Program-made: the position numbers and the translations under genes
Notes under the pieces: generated by a model
Databases searched by the model: none
What the model was told of the DNA's origin: nothing
The model's input: the letters and a program-made list of their open reading frames with translations, nothing else
Shown here: positions 42,940 to 51,950 of the stretch, one piece after another
How the letters are laid out: every line of letters begins with the position of its first letter
Position numbering within the stretch: the stretch's first letter is position 1
DNA from: Achromobacter animicus
Lineage (GTDB): Bacteria; Pseudomonadota; Gammaproteobacteria; Burkholderiales; Burkholderiaceae_B
Direction: 5' to 3'
DNA: 64,000 bases
Assembly (NCBI RefSeq): GCF_902859585.1
Contig: NZ_CADIJM010000002.1
Location: 248,001 to 312,000, forward strand

Positions 42940-45900
42940 TTACGCGTGGTGTTGCGGCGCGGGCGGCGCGTTGGGGTCGATGTGCGGCACGCAGACGGGC
43001 GCTTCGTGCGGCGCGGCGGAGTGCAGCTTCTTGCCGCCGAGCGAGCGGAGCAGGACGTAGAACACCGGCGTGAGGAACAGGCCGAACAGGGTCACGCCGA
43101 GCATGCCGAAGAAGACGGCGACACCCATGGCGTGGCGCATTTCGGAACCGGCGCCAGAGGACAGCACCAGCGGCACCACGCCCATGATGAACGCGATGGA
43201 CGTCATCAGGATGGGACGCAGGCGCAGGCGGCTGGCTTCGATGGCGGCTTCGAGCGGCGTGCGGCCGTTCATTTCGAGCTCCCGGGCGAATTCGACGATC
43301 AGGATCGCGTTCTTCGCCGACAGCCCCACCAGCACCATCAGGCCGATCTGCGTGAAGATGTTGTTGTCGTTGCCGGTGAGGTAGACGCCGGTCAGCGCGG
43401 CCAGGATGCTCATCGGCACGATGAGGATCACGGCGAGCGGCAGGGTCAGGCTTTCGTACAACGCGGCCAGCACCAGAAAAACGAGCAGGACGCTGATGGG
43501 GAAGACCCACAGGCCGGCGTTGCCCGCGAGGATCTGCTGGTACGTGAGGTCAGTCCATTCGAACTTGACGCCACGCGGCAGGGTTTCGGCGGCGACGCGC
43601 TCGGCGGCGGCTTGCGCCTGGTCGGACGAGTAGCCGGGGGCGGGGCCGCCGTTGATGTCGGCGGCGGTGTAGCCGTTGTAGCGCACGACCATTTCGGGGC
43701 CGAAGGTCTGCTTGACGGTGACCAGCGAGGACAGCGGGACCATGTCGCCGGCGGCGTTGCGGGTCTTGAGCTGCAGGATGTCGTCGGCGTGGGCGCGGAA
43801 GGGCGCATCAGCCTGGGCGCGAACCTGGAAGACGCGGCCGAACCGGTTGAAGTCGTTGACGTACATGGAGCCCAGATAGATCTGCATGGTGTCGAAGACT
43901 TCGGTCACCGGCACGCCAAGCTGCTTGGCCTTGACGCGGTCCAGGTCGACGTCGAGCTGCGGGACGTTGATCTCGTAGCTGGAGAACGTGGGGCCCAGTT
44001 CCGGCGTCTGGCGCGCCTTTTCCAGGAAGGCCTGCTTGGCCTTGTCCAGTTCGGCATAGCCGAGGGCCGCGCGGTCTTCGAGCTGGAGCTTGAAGCCGCC
44101 GAGCGTGCCCAGGCCCATGACGGGCGGGGGCGGGAACACGGCGATGAACGAGTCCTGGATGGCTGCGAACTTCTGGTTCAGGGACGCGGCGATGGCGTTG
44201 CCGGACAGCTCGGCGTTGTTGCGTTCGCCGAAGGGCTTGAGCGTGACGAACACGATGCCGGCGCTGGAGCTGTTGGTGAAGCCGTTGATGGACAGGCCGG
44301 GGAAGGCGATGGCCGACTGCACGCCGGGCTCCTTCAGGGCGATGTCGCTCATGCGGCGGATCACGTCTTCGGTGCGGTCCAGCGAGGCGCCGTTGGGCAG
44401 CTGCGTGAAGCCGATCAGGTATTGCTTGTCCTGCGCGGGTACGAAGCCGCCCGGCACCAGGTACGACACGCCAATGGTCGCGGCGACCAGCACGGCGTAC
44501 ACGCCCATCGCGCCGGCCTTGCGGCGGATGACGCTGGCCACGCCCGTGCCGTAGGACTCGGACGCGCGGCCAAACATGTTGTTGAACCAGTTGAAGAAGC
44601 GGCCGAAGACGCGGTTCATGCCGCGGGTCAGCCAGTCGGGCTTGTCGTGGTGGCTCTTGAGCAGCAGGGCCGACAGTGCGGGCGACAGGGTCAGCGAGTT
44701 GAAGGCCGAGATCACCGTCGAGATGGCGATGGTCATGGCGAACTGCTTGTAGAACTGGCCGGTCAGGCCCGTCATGAAGGCAAGCGGCACGAACACGGCG
44801 CACAGCGTCAGCGCGATGGCGATGATGGGGCCGCTGACTTCGCGCATGGCGCGATAGGTCGCATCGCGTGGACTCAAGCCGGCCGCGATGTTGCGTTCGA
44901 CGTTTTCGACGACCACGATGGCGTCGTCCACCACGATCCCGATGGCCAGCACCATGCCGAACAGCGACAGCGCGTTGATGGAGTAGCCGAACATCAGCAG
45001 CAGCGCGAACGTGCCGACGATGGACACGGGCACCGCGAGCAGCGGGATGATGGACGCGCGCCAGGTCTGCAGGAACAGAATCACGACCAGCACGACCAGC
45101 GCGATGGCTTCGAGCAGGGTGTGCACGACGGCTTCGATACTGGAGCGCACGAATTGCGTGGGGTCGTATTCGATGCGGTATTCCACGCCCGGCGGGAAGT
45201 CCTGGGCCAGCTCGGCCATCGCGGCGCGCACCTGGCTGGAGACGTCCAGCGCGTTGGCGCCGGGCGACTGCATGATGCCCATGCCGACCGCCTGCTTGTT
45301 GTTCAGGAGCGAACGCAGGCCGTATTCCTGCGCATCCAGTTCCACGCGGGCCACGTCGGACAGGTGCGTCACGGCGCCGTCCGGCGAGGTCTTCAGGATG
45401 ATGTCGCGGAATTCTTCTTCGGTCTGCAGTCGGCCGCGCGCGTTCACGTTCAATTGCAGCGGCACGTCGCCCTGCGTGGGCGAGGCGCCGATCACGCCGG
45501 CGGCCACCTGCACGTTCTGTTCGCGGATCGCGTTGACGACTTCGGATGCGGTCATGCCGCGCTGCGCGACCTTTTGCGGATCGAGCCACACGCGCATGGA
45601 GTAGTTGCCCGACCCCCACACCGTCACTTCGCCCACGCCCGTGATGCGCGACAGGCGGTCCTTGACGTTCAGGATGGCGTAGTTGCGCAGGTAGGTGATG
45701 TCGTAGCGGTCATTGGGCGAGATCAGGTGCACGACCAGCGTCAGCGTGGGAGAGCTCTTGGCCGTGGTCACGCCCAGACGCTGCACATCCGGCGGCAGAC
45801 GCGGCAGCGCTTGCGACACGCGGTTCTGCACCAGCTGCTGCGCCTTGTCCGGGTCCACGCCCAGCTTGAAGTTGACCGTCAGCGTCAGGTTGCCGTCGCT

Positions 45901-46155
45901 GTTGGCCTGCGACTGCATGTACAGCATGTCTTCGACGCCGTTGATGGATTCTTCCAGCGGCGAGGCGACGGTTTCGGCGATGACCTTGGGGTTGGCGCCC
46001 GGGTACTGCGCGCGCACCACCACGGACGGCGGCACGACTTCCGGGTATTCGGAGATGGGCAGCTGGAACATGGCCAGCAGGCCTGCCAGCAGCACCAGGA
46101 TCGATAGCACGCCGGCGAAGATCGGCCGGTCGATGAAGAATTTCGAGATATTCAT
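42940..46155 (-). CDS. RND efflux inner-membrane transporter (MexF/AcrB-like, HAE1)
   Basis: 1071 residues from the ATG at 46155 (MNISKFFIDRPIFAGVLSILVLLAGLLAMFQLPISEYPEVVPP), which closely follows the MexF N terminus. Twelve transmembrane segments in two halves are evident. The proton-relay pair is visible in ALSLFGMVLAIGIVVDDAIVVVENVER, and the second-half helices GLSAKNAILIVEFAREL include the key Lys. It exports hydrophobic and amphiphilic drugs. It lies 25 bases after the adaptor gene. The frame is open a further 84 bases upstream without family similarity. Confidence 0.95.
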   Translation of the reverse strand: MNISKFFIDRPIFAGVLSILVLLAGLLAMFQLPISEYPEVVPPSVVVRAQYPGANPKVIAETVASPLEESINGVEDMLYMQSQANSDGNLTLTVNFKLGVDPDKAQQLVQNRVSQALPRLPPDVQRLGVTTAKSSPTLTLVVHLISPNDRYDITYLRNYAILNVKDRLSRITGVGEVTVWGSGNYSMRVWLDPQKVAQRGMTASEVVNAIREQNVQVAAGVIGASPTQGDVPLQLNVNARGRLQTEEEFRDIILKTSPDGAVTHLSDVARVELDAQEYGLRSLLNNKQAVGMGIMQSPGANALDVSSQVRAAMAELAQDFPPGVEYRIEYDPTQFVRSSIEAVVHTLLEAIALVVLVVILFLQTWRASIIPLLAVPVSIVGTFALLLMFGYSINALSLFGMVLAIGIVVDDAIVVVENVERNIAAGLSPRDATYRAMREVSGPIIAIALTLCAVFVPLAFMTGLTGQFYKQFAMTIAISTVISAFNSLTLSPALSALLLKSHHDKPDWLTRGMNRVFGRFFNWFNNMFGRASESYGTGVASVIRRKAGAMGVYAVLVAATIGVSYLVPGGFVPAQDKQYLIGFTQLPNGASLDRTEDVIRRMSDIALKEPGVQSAIAFPGLSINGFTNSSSAGIVFVTLKPFGERNNAELSGNAIAASLNQKFAAIQDSFIAVFPPPPVMGLGTLGGFKLQLEDRAALGYAELDKAKQAFLEKARQTPELGPTFSSYEINVPQLDVDLDRVKAKQLGVPVTEVFDTMQIYLGSMYVNDFNRFGRVFQVRAQADAPFRAHADDILQLKTRNAAGDMVPLSSLVTVKQTFGPEMVVRYNGYTAADINGGPAPGYSSDQAQAAAERVAAETLPRGVKFEWTDLTYQQILAGNAGLWVFPISVLLVFLVLAALYESLTLPLAVILIVPMSILAALTGVYLTGNDNNIFTQIGLMVLVGLSAKNAILIVEFARELEMNGRTPLEAAIEASRLRLRPILMTSIAFIMGVVPLVLSSGAGSEMRHAMGVAVFFGMLGVTLFGLFLTPVFYVLLRSLGGKKLHSAAPHEAPVCVPHIDPNAPPAPQHHA

Positions 46156-46180
46156 AAACGTTCTCGTTCGACGCGTCGGC

Positions 46181-47374
46181 TCAGTTCTGCGCCGAGGCGG
46201 TCTTGACCGGGTTGCGCTTGGCGGCAACCATGGGGACAACGGTCGGGGTCACGGCGTCGCCGGGGCGGATGCGCTGCAGGCCGTTGACGACGATGCGTTC
46301 GCCGGCAGTCAGGCCGGCGTCGACGACGCGCAGGCCTTCCTGATTGGCGCCCAGCTTCACCTGGCGGTAGACGGCGTGGTTCTTGTCGTCCAGCACCAGC
46401 ACGAAGCGCTTGTCCTGGTCGGTGCCGATGGCGCGTTCGTCGATCAGCACGGCCTCGCGGGGTTCGCTGCCGCCCAGGCGGATGCGGGCGTAGAGGCCCG
46501 GCAGCAGGGTGCCGTCGGCATTGTCGAACTCGGCGCGCACGCGGATGGTGCCGGAGGTGGCGTCCAGGCGGTTGTCCACCGACTGCACGGCGCCGGTGCG
46601 CGAGTAGCCTTCCTCATTGGCCAGGCCCAGTTCGACAGGCACCGCGCCATTGCGGCCGTTGCGGGCGGGGTTCACGTAGCGCAGGAACGTTTGTTCGTCC
46701 ACGTCGAACGATGCGTACATCTTGGACACCGACACCAGCGTGGTCAGCGGCACCGATGCGGCGCCGGCGGCGACCACGTTGCCCACGGTGACCTCGGCGC
46801 GCGACACGCGGCCGTCCACGGGGGCCTCGATACGCGTGTAGCCCAGGTTGAGCTTGGCGAAGTCCAGCGCGGCCTGGGCGCCCTGCAGGTTGGCGGCGGC
46901 TTCGCGCGCGGCGTTCTGCTTTTCCTCGAAGTCGCGGCGGGCGATGGCGTTGTCGGTCAAGAGGCGCTGGCCACGGGCCAGTTCCGAGGCCGTGTAGGCG
47001 GCGCGCGCCTTGGCGGCGGTCAGCGCCGCGGCGGCGCGGTCCACCTCGGCCGCGTAGGGGCGCGGGTCGATGGTGAAGAGCACGTCGCCCTTCTTGACGA
47101 TGCTGCCGTCCTTGAAATGGACGGCGGTCAGCGTGCCGGAGACCAGGGGGCGGATGTCCACGCGGTCGATGGCTTCCAGGCGGCCGGAATAGCGCTGCCA
47201 GTCGACGATCGTCTTGTTGAGGACTTCCGCAACCTCGACGGGCGGCGCGGCGGGGGCGCCCTGCGCCATCGCGACATTGCCGCCCGCGGGGCCGCGGGTG
47301 AGGGCATAGCCGCCGCCCGCCGCCAGCACGGCTGCAAATACGACGAGCACAGCAATACGTTTACGCGAAACCAT
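46181..47374 (-). CDS. RND efflux periplasmic adaptor (MexE-like)
   Basis: 397 residues. An N-terminal signal/anchor (AVLVVFAAVLAAGGGYALT) is followed by the barrel-sandwich start VDIRPLVSGTLTAVHFKDGSIVKKGDVLFTIDPRPY. An alpha-hairpin (about 100-165), LGYTRIEAPVDGRVSRAEVTVGNVV and a C-terminal membrane-proximal domain complete the fold. The adaptor bridges the inner pump and the outer channel. It is the first gene of the pump operon and is divergent from a LysR gene. Confidence 0.93.
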   Translation of the reverse strand: MVSRKRIAVLVVFAAVLAAGGGYALTRGPAGGNVAMAQGAPAAPPVEVAEVLNKTIVDWQRYSGRLEAIDRVDIRPLVSGTLTAVHFKDGSIVKKGDVLFTIDPRPYAAEVDRAAAALTAAKARAAYTASELARGQRLLTDNAIARRDFEEKQNAAREAAANLQGAQAALDFAKLNLGYTRIEAPVDGRVSRAEVTVGNVVAAGAASVPLTTLVSVSKMYASFDVDEQTFLRYVNPARNGRNGAVPVELGLANEEGYSRTGAVQSVDNRLDATSGTIRVRAEFDNADGTLLPGLYARIRLGGSEPREAVLIDERAIGTDQDKRFVLVLDDKNHAVYRQVKLGANQEGLRVVDAGLTAGERIVVNGLQRIRPGDAVTPTVVPMVAAKRNPVKTASAQN

Positions 47375-47760
47375 GGTGTTTCCTTTAGTGGTCTTTTAGA
47401 GGCGGAAGCGCGCTTGCCCGGGATGCGGGGACGAGGAGTCGGCGGGGCGGGGATGCCAGTCCTAAGAATCCGGCGCTATATGGATATGCTGCGGTGCAGC
47501 ATCGACCGGGGTCGCTTATCCAGAGGCGGCGGGCGCCTGATCAGGGCGGGTCGCTGCGGGGGCGGAATCTGAGGATTGACATGCCCTTTTCTTGCGCCGG
47601 GCGGCAAGGGCACTTCAAGATGGTTTGCATTCTGAGTGTTTTGTCCGGGCGGATAAACCTGTCTATCCCGGCAACACTGTTCGTGGAGAATGACTAATCC
47701 AGGCCGAAATCGGGTTATGCTCCGTCCACCCCGACTTATTTGCCTAAGGACACCCTTGCC
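47375..47760. promoter_or_regulatory. Divergent control region of the RND pump and its LysR gene
   Basis: The 386-base gap between the adaptor gene and the LysR gene must carry both promoters. A dyad GGATA (47651-47655)/TATCC (47664-47668) with an 8-base spacer, extended by CCGG on both sides, is the best operator candidate. No gene is evident; a short open frame across 47494-47697 has no recognisable features. Confidence 0.45.
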
Positions 47761-48828
47761 ATGGACCGCTTTCAGGCTATGCAGGTGTTTGTGCGCGTCG
47801 TGGACGCCAATAGCTTCACCCGGGCGGCCGACAGCCTATCGCTTCCGCGCACCACCGTCACCACCATCATTCAGAATCTGGAACGCCTTCTTGGCGTTCG
47901 CCTGTTGAATCGCACCACGCGCCGCATCGGCCTGACGCCCGACGGCGCAGGCTATTACCAGCACTGCGTGCGCATCCTGGCCGACGTGGAAGAGACCGAG
48001 GCCTGCTTCCAGGAAGCGGCCCTGCGGCTCAAGGGCCGGCTGCGCATCGATGTGCCGACCTGCATCGGCCGGCTGATCCTGATTCCCTCATTGTGTGATT
48101 TCCACGACAAATACCCCGACGTCGAGCTGGTGCTGGGCCTGGGCGACCGTCCGGTCGACATGGTCCAGGAAGCCGTGGACTGCGTGATCCGCGCCGGCGA
48201 TCTCGAAGATTCCAGCCTGGTCGCCCGCCGCATCGGCACGCTGCAGACCGTGACCTGCGCGTCGCCGACCTACGTGGCGCGCCACGGCATGCCGCAGACG
48301 ATCGAATCGTTGCGCGACCACCACGCGGTGCATTATTTCTCCAGCCGCACCGGCCGCAACTGTGCCTGGGACTTCAAGGTGGACGGCAAGCACCAGGAAG
48401 TGGACATGAAGGGCACGGTGGCCGTGAACGAAGCGGGCGCCTACCTGGATTGCGGGCTGAAGGGCTTCGGGCTGATCCAGACCGCCCGCTACATGGCGCT
48501 GCCGTATCTGCAATCGGGTGAGCTGATCGAGATCCTGCCGCAGTGGAAGCCCAGCTCCACGGCAATCTCGGTGCTGTATCCGCAGAGCCGGCAGTTGTCG
48601 CCCAAGGTGCGGGCCTTTACCGACTGGGTGGCCGAACTGTTCGCCGGGTGTCCGCTGCTCAGCGGCCGCGACGAGACCGACCCGGCCGCCGCGTCCTGCG
48701 CGGTGTACCAGCGCAATCAGGGACAGACCGCTCCGGCGCAACCGCCCGTGCCCGCTATCCCGGCGCTGGCCGACATGGCCCCGCGTCGCCGCACCGCCCG
48801 CGAGGAAGCTGCGGAATACGTGCTGTAA
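47761..48828 (+). CDS. LysR-family regulator, likely of the adjacent RND pump
   Basis: 355 residues, longer than most LysR proteins because of a C-terminal extension of about 50 residues (Pro/Ala then Arg-rich). The HTH is MDRFQAMQVFVRVVDANSFTRAADSLSLPRTTVTTIIQNLERLLGVRLLNRTTRRIGLTPDG. The effector domain starts RLRIDVPTCIGRLILIPSL, the CrgA-like subgroup rather than MexT itself. The divergent position implies control of the pump (inferred). The ATG at 47761 follows AAGGA; a TTG seven codons earlier contains that ribosome site and is unlikely. Confidence 0.88.
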   Translation: MDRFQAMQVFVRVVDANSFTRAADSLSLPRTTVTTIIQNLERLLGVRLLNRTTRRIGLTPDGAGYYQHCVRILADVEETEACFQEAALRLKGRLRIDVPTCIGRLILIPSLCDFHDKYPDVELVLGLGDRPVDMVQEAVDCVIRAGDLEDSSLVARRIGTLQTVTCASPTYVARHGMPQTIESLRDHHAVHYFSSRTGRNCAWDFKVDGKHQEVDMKGTVAVNEAGAYLDCGLKGFGLIQTARYMALPYLQSGELIEILPQWKPSSTAISVLYPQSRQLSPKVRAFTDWVAELFAGCPLLSGRDETDPAAASCAVYQRNQGQTAPAQPPVPAIPALADMAPRRRTAREEAAEYVL

Positions 48829-48851
48829 ATCCGCGTAGGCTGGACGACGAC

Positions 48852-48875
48852 ATGGCGGACCTTCGGGTCCGCCAT
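48852..48875 (+). terminator. UUCG-capped hairpin after the LysR gene
   Basis: ATGGCGGACC, TTCG and GGTCCGCCAT form a perfect 10-bp stem with a stable tetraloop, 23 bases after the LysR stop. A T-run is missing, so it may be a terminator of the weak type or an extragenic palindrome. Confidence 0.55.
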
Positions 48876-48991
48876 CTGCGTTAAGCACGGGAAACCCCGT
48901 AGTAAATACAGCCCTTACGTCCCTCGTATTGCATGAAACGTCTGTATAGTCCGACAGTCAAAGCCTACAACGCCCTTACAGTCGATCCGCT

Positions 48992-50104
48992 ATGCAGCCT
49001 GTTCTACCCGCCTACCTGATCGCCCGTTGGCTGTTGCTGCTTGTGCTGTTGGCGGGGGTTTACTTTCTTAGCGGATTCCTGGTTCCGGCCCTGGCGGCGC
49101 TGATCATCGGCCTGGCCAGCTGGCCCCTGTACCAACGCCTCGTCGTCCGTTGCGGCGGCCGCACGGCGGTTGCCGCGTCGCTGGCGCTGCTGGTCGTCGT
49201 CGTGGTGCTGATTGTCCCGTTGTCGCTGGCCCTGTCCTATGCCATCAAGGAAGCCAGCGCTTTCGTCGCCTGGGCCATCGCGGCCAACCGCCACGGCGTG
49301 GACGTGCCTGCGTGGATTTCGTCCCTGCCGGTGGTGGGCGATCGCCTGGGACAGTACTGGCAATCCTATATCGGCCAGCCTCACGCGCTGGGCGCGCTGG
49401 TCGAAGCCGTCAGCGGCGAACACCTGGGCAACATCTACCGCATGGCGCTGGCCGCCACGGGCAACGTGTTCCAGTTGCTGCTGACGGTGCTGTTCATGTT
49501 GATCACGCTGTTCTTCGTCTACAAGGACGGCATCCGCATGGTCGCGCAGCTGGACGTGCTGGGCGAGCGCATTCTGCCCGCCCGCTGGCAGCGCTTTTCG
49601 CGCGTGGTCCCGGCCACCATCAATTCCACCGTCACCGGCATGGGCCTGATCGCGCTGGGCGAAGGCGTGGTGCTGGGCATCGCCTACTGGGTCGCGGGTG
49701 TGCCGTCGCCCGTGCTGCTGGGCGTGGTCACCGGCTTCATGGCGCTGATTCCCGGTGGCGCGCCGCTGTCGTTCACGCTGGTGTCCCTGTATCTGGTGGG
49801 CTCGGGCCATGTGGTCGCGGGCATTGCGCTGATGGTCTGGGGCAGCGTCGAACTCTTCATCGTCGACAAAACCCTGCGCCCGCGCCTGGTGGGCGGTCCC
49901 GTCAAGCTGCCGTTCCTGCCGACCTTCTTCGGGCTGGTGGGCGGCGTGAAGACCATGGGCATCGTGGGATTGTTCGTGGGGCCGGTGCTGATGGCCCTGC
50001 TGGTGGCCGTCTGGCGCGAATGGGTGCACCACGAGGTCCAGGAGCGCGACGCCGCCCGGCTGACGCCGCCGCCGGTCCGCCCCGAGAAGACGCCAGCGGG
50101 CTGA
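48992..50104 (+). CDS. AI-2E transporter family (PerM/YdiK-like) membrane protein
   Basis: 370 residues with about eight hydrophobic segments. It shows the AI-2E family pattern: FLVPALAALIIGLASWPLY near the N terminus, a soluble loop around 95-145, then LITLFFVYKDG, VTGFMALIPGGAPLSF and LPTFFGLVGGVKTMGIVGLFVGPVLMAL at the C terminus. Family members export small molecules or ions, and only some have a link to autoinducer-2. It appears to be a single-gene unit. Confidence 0.88.
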   Translation: MQPVLPAYLIARWLLLLVLLAGVYFLSGFLVPALAALIIGLASWPLYQRLVVRCGGRTAVAASLALLVVVVVLIVPLSLALSYAIKEASAFVAWAIAANRHGVDVPAWISSLPVVGDRLGQYWQSYIGQPHALGALVEAVSGEHLGNIYRMALAATGNVFQLLLTVLFMLITLFFVYKDGIRMVAQLDVLGERILPARWQRFSRVVPATINSTVTGMGLIALGEGVVLGIAYWVAGVPSPVLLGVVTGFMALIPGGAPLSFTLVSLYLVGSGHVVAGIALMVWGSVELFIVDKTLRPRLVGGPVKLPFLPTFFGLVGGVKTMGIVGLFVGPVLMALLVAVWREWVHHEVQERDAARLTPPPVRPEKTPAG

Positions 50105-50232
50105 GGACGCGGGAGCCGCCCGGCGGCCTTGCCATTTGGTAATCTAGCCATCCCGCGTGACCGGCGCCTTGCCCGGTGCGCGCCTGCCCGCCCGCAGACG
50201 CGCCGCCTACGCCGCGGGCTGTGAGGATCAAG

Positions 50233-51003
50233 ATGTCCGGGTTATTGCCTGATGATCAGATAGCCATCCTGCGCGAGCAGGGCTTCGTGGTGGCGCGCCA
50301 GTTCGCCAACCCGGAGCAGGTTGCCGCGCTGCGTGCGCTGGCTGAACGCCATTTGCGCGATCACGTCGCTCCCATCGAATACGAAGCCGACCTGCGCTAT
50401 CCTGGCGCGCCGCAATCGCGCAACGCCGAGGGCGGCCTGACCGTGCGCCGCCTGCTCAACGCCTACGCGCGCGACCCCCTGTTTGCCCAATGGGCCACCG
50501 ATCCGCGCATCGGCCAGTGGTTGAAGCGCTATTTCAACGAGACGCCGGTGCTGTCCACCGTGCACCACAACTGTGTGATGACCAAGCACCCGGCGTACGG
50601 CAGCCTGACGGGCTGGCATCAGGACATCCGCTATTGGTCGTTCTCGGATACGGATCTGGTGTCCTGTTGGCTGGCCCTGGGGCCGGAGACGCGCGCCAAT
50701 GGCGGGCTGTCGTTCATTCCGGGCTCGCACGCGGCGGCATTTACGCCGGACCAGTTCGACGACAAGAAATTTTTCCGCGAAGACGTGCCGCAGAACGCCG
50801 ACTGGATCGCGCGCGCCGTCTGTCCGGAACTGCAAGCGGGCGATGTGGTGTTCTTTCACTGCCGCACCTTGCACGCCGCGCAGGGCAACAGCAGCGACCG
50901 CGTGAAGCTGTCGGTGGTTCATACCTACCACCCCGAGTCCTGCCATCCGCTGCCGGGCACCCGGTCGTCGTCGCAGGCGGGCGTGCCGCTGGCGGGGGCG
51001 TGA
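50233..51003 (+). CDS. Phytanoyl-CoA dioxygenase (PhyH)-family Fe(II)/2-oxoglutarate oxygenase
   Basis: 256 residues from an ATG with AGGA upstream. The facial triad is intact: His129 and Asp131 in GWHQDIRYW, and His214 in FFHCRTLHAAQGN, with Arg223 (SDRVKLSVV) as the likely 2-oxoglutarate ligand. GGLSFIPGSH is the usual family loop. The substrate is not deducible and the neighbours give no pathway clue. The frame is open a further 57 bases upstream without similarity. Confidence 0.88.
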   Translation: MSGLLPDDQIAILREQGFVVARQFANPEQVAALRALAERHLRDHVAPIEYEADLRYPGAPQSRNAEGGLTVRRLLNAYARDPLFAQWATDPRIGQWLKRYFNETPVLSTVHHNCVMTKHPAYGSLTGWHQDIRYWSFSDTDLVSCWLALGPETRANGGLSFIPGSHAAAFTPDQFDDKKFFREDVPQNADWIARAVCPELQAGDVVFFHCRTLHAAQGNSSDRVKLSVVHTYHPESCHPLPGTRSSSQAGVPLAGA

Positions 51004-51103
51004 CGCCCCGGAAAGCCCGTAGACTGTGGCATCAATGATCCGCGCGCCGGCAATGCACCCCTGCCGGTCCGGTCCGCAATCCCTACTTCGGAACTGAAGC
51101 AAC

Positions 51104-51910
51104 ATGCGTGAAAAAATTGTCTTCATCGGCGGCGGCAATATGGCCTCCGCCATCATCGACGGACTGATCGGCCAGGGCCGGGCGTTGACCGATTTTCTGG
51201 TGATCGAACCCTACGCGCCGACGCGCGAGGCGCTGGTCGCACGCGGCTTGCCCTGCCAGGAAAGCGTCAGTGCCGACATCGGCGACGCCGCCCTGTGCGT
51301 GCTGGCCACCAAACCGCAAGTGCTGCGCGAAGCCTGCGGCCAGGTCCGGCAGCATCTGCCGGCCGAGGCCACCGTGGTCAGCATCGCGGCGGGCGTCGAG
51401 CTGGCTGCGTTGTCGGAATGGCTGGGCGGGCACGCGCGCATCGTTCGCGCCATGCCCAACACGCCGGCCAAGGTGGGCCTGGGCATGACCGGCCTCTTCG
51501 CCACGCCGGCTTGCGAGCAGGCCCAGCGCGATCAGGTCGACGCGCTGTTCGCGGCGGTCGGCGAACGCATCTGGACCGAATCCGAAGCCATGATCGACGC
51601 CGTCACTGCGGTGACGGGCAGCGGCCCCGGTTACGTGTTCCATTTCATGGCGGCCTTGGAAAAGGGCGCCGTCGAATTGGGCTTTGCGCCCGCCGATGCG
51701 CGCCGGCTGGCTGTCGCCGCCTTCCGCGGTGCGTCGGAACTGGCCGCCAGCGAGGACGTGCCGTTGACCGAATTGCAGGACCGCGTCACTTCCAAGGGCG
51801 GCACCACCTACGCCGCCCTGTCGCACATGCAGCAGGCGGGCGTGGCCCAGGCCATCACCGAAGCTGTGCACAAGGCGCAGCAGCGCGCCCGCGAGTTGTC
51901 CGCGGGATAA
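51104..51910 (+). CDS. proC: Pyrroline-5-carboxylate reductase
   Basis: 268 residues, the full family length. The NADPH fold begins IVFIGGGNMASAIIDGLIGQG, RAMPNTPAKVGLGMTGL is the central motif, and the C-terminal dimerisation domain carries AVTGSGPGYVFHFMAALEKGAVELG and VTSKGGTTYAAL. It reduces 1-pyrroline-5-carboxylate to proline, the last step of proline synthesis. It looks like a single-gene unit converging on the MFS gene. Confidence 0.96.
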   Translation: MREKIVFIGGGNMASAIIDGLIGQGRALTDFLVIEPYAPTREALVARGLPCQESVSADIGDAALCVLATKPQVLREACGQVRQHLPAEATVVSIAAGVELAALSEWLGGHARIVRAMPNTPAKVGLGMTGLFATPACEQAQRDQVDALFAAVGERIWTESEAMIDAVTAVTGSGPGYVFHFMAALEKGAVELGFAPADARRLAVAAFRGASELAASEDVPLTELQDRVTSKGGTTYAALSHMQQAGVAQAITEAVHKAQQRARELSAG

Positions 51911-51928
51911 AGGCCCCGGCGCGGCAAC

Positions 51929-51950
51929 GGGCCGTCAGCGATGACGGCCC
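51929..51950. terminator. Hairpin between convergent proC and MFS genes
   Basis: GGGCCGTCA, GCGA loop and TGACGGCCC form a perfect 9-bp stem with a GNRA tetraloop, 18 bases after the proC stop. It overlaps the stop codon of the MFS gene. It may serve both directions; no T-run is present. Confidence 0.5.

Noticed and set aside
42880-46107. A very long open frame opposite the RND transporter gene
   Set aside because: It is an antisense shadow with His/Gln/Arg/Gly-rich composition; the opposite strand encodes an unmistakable MexF-like protein.
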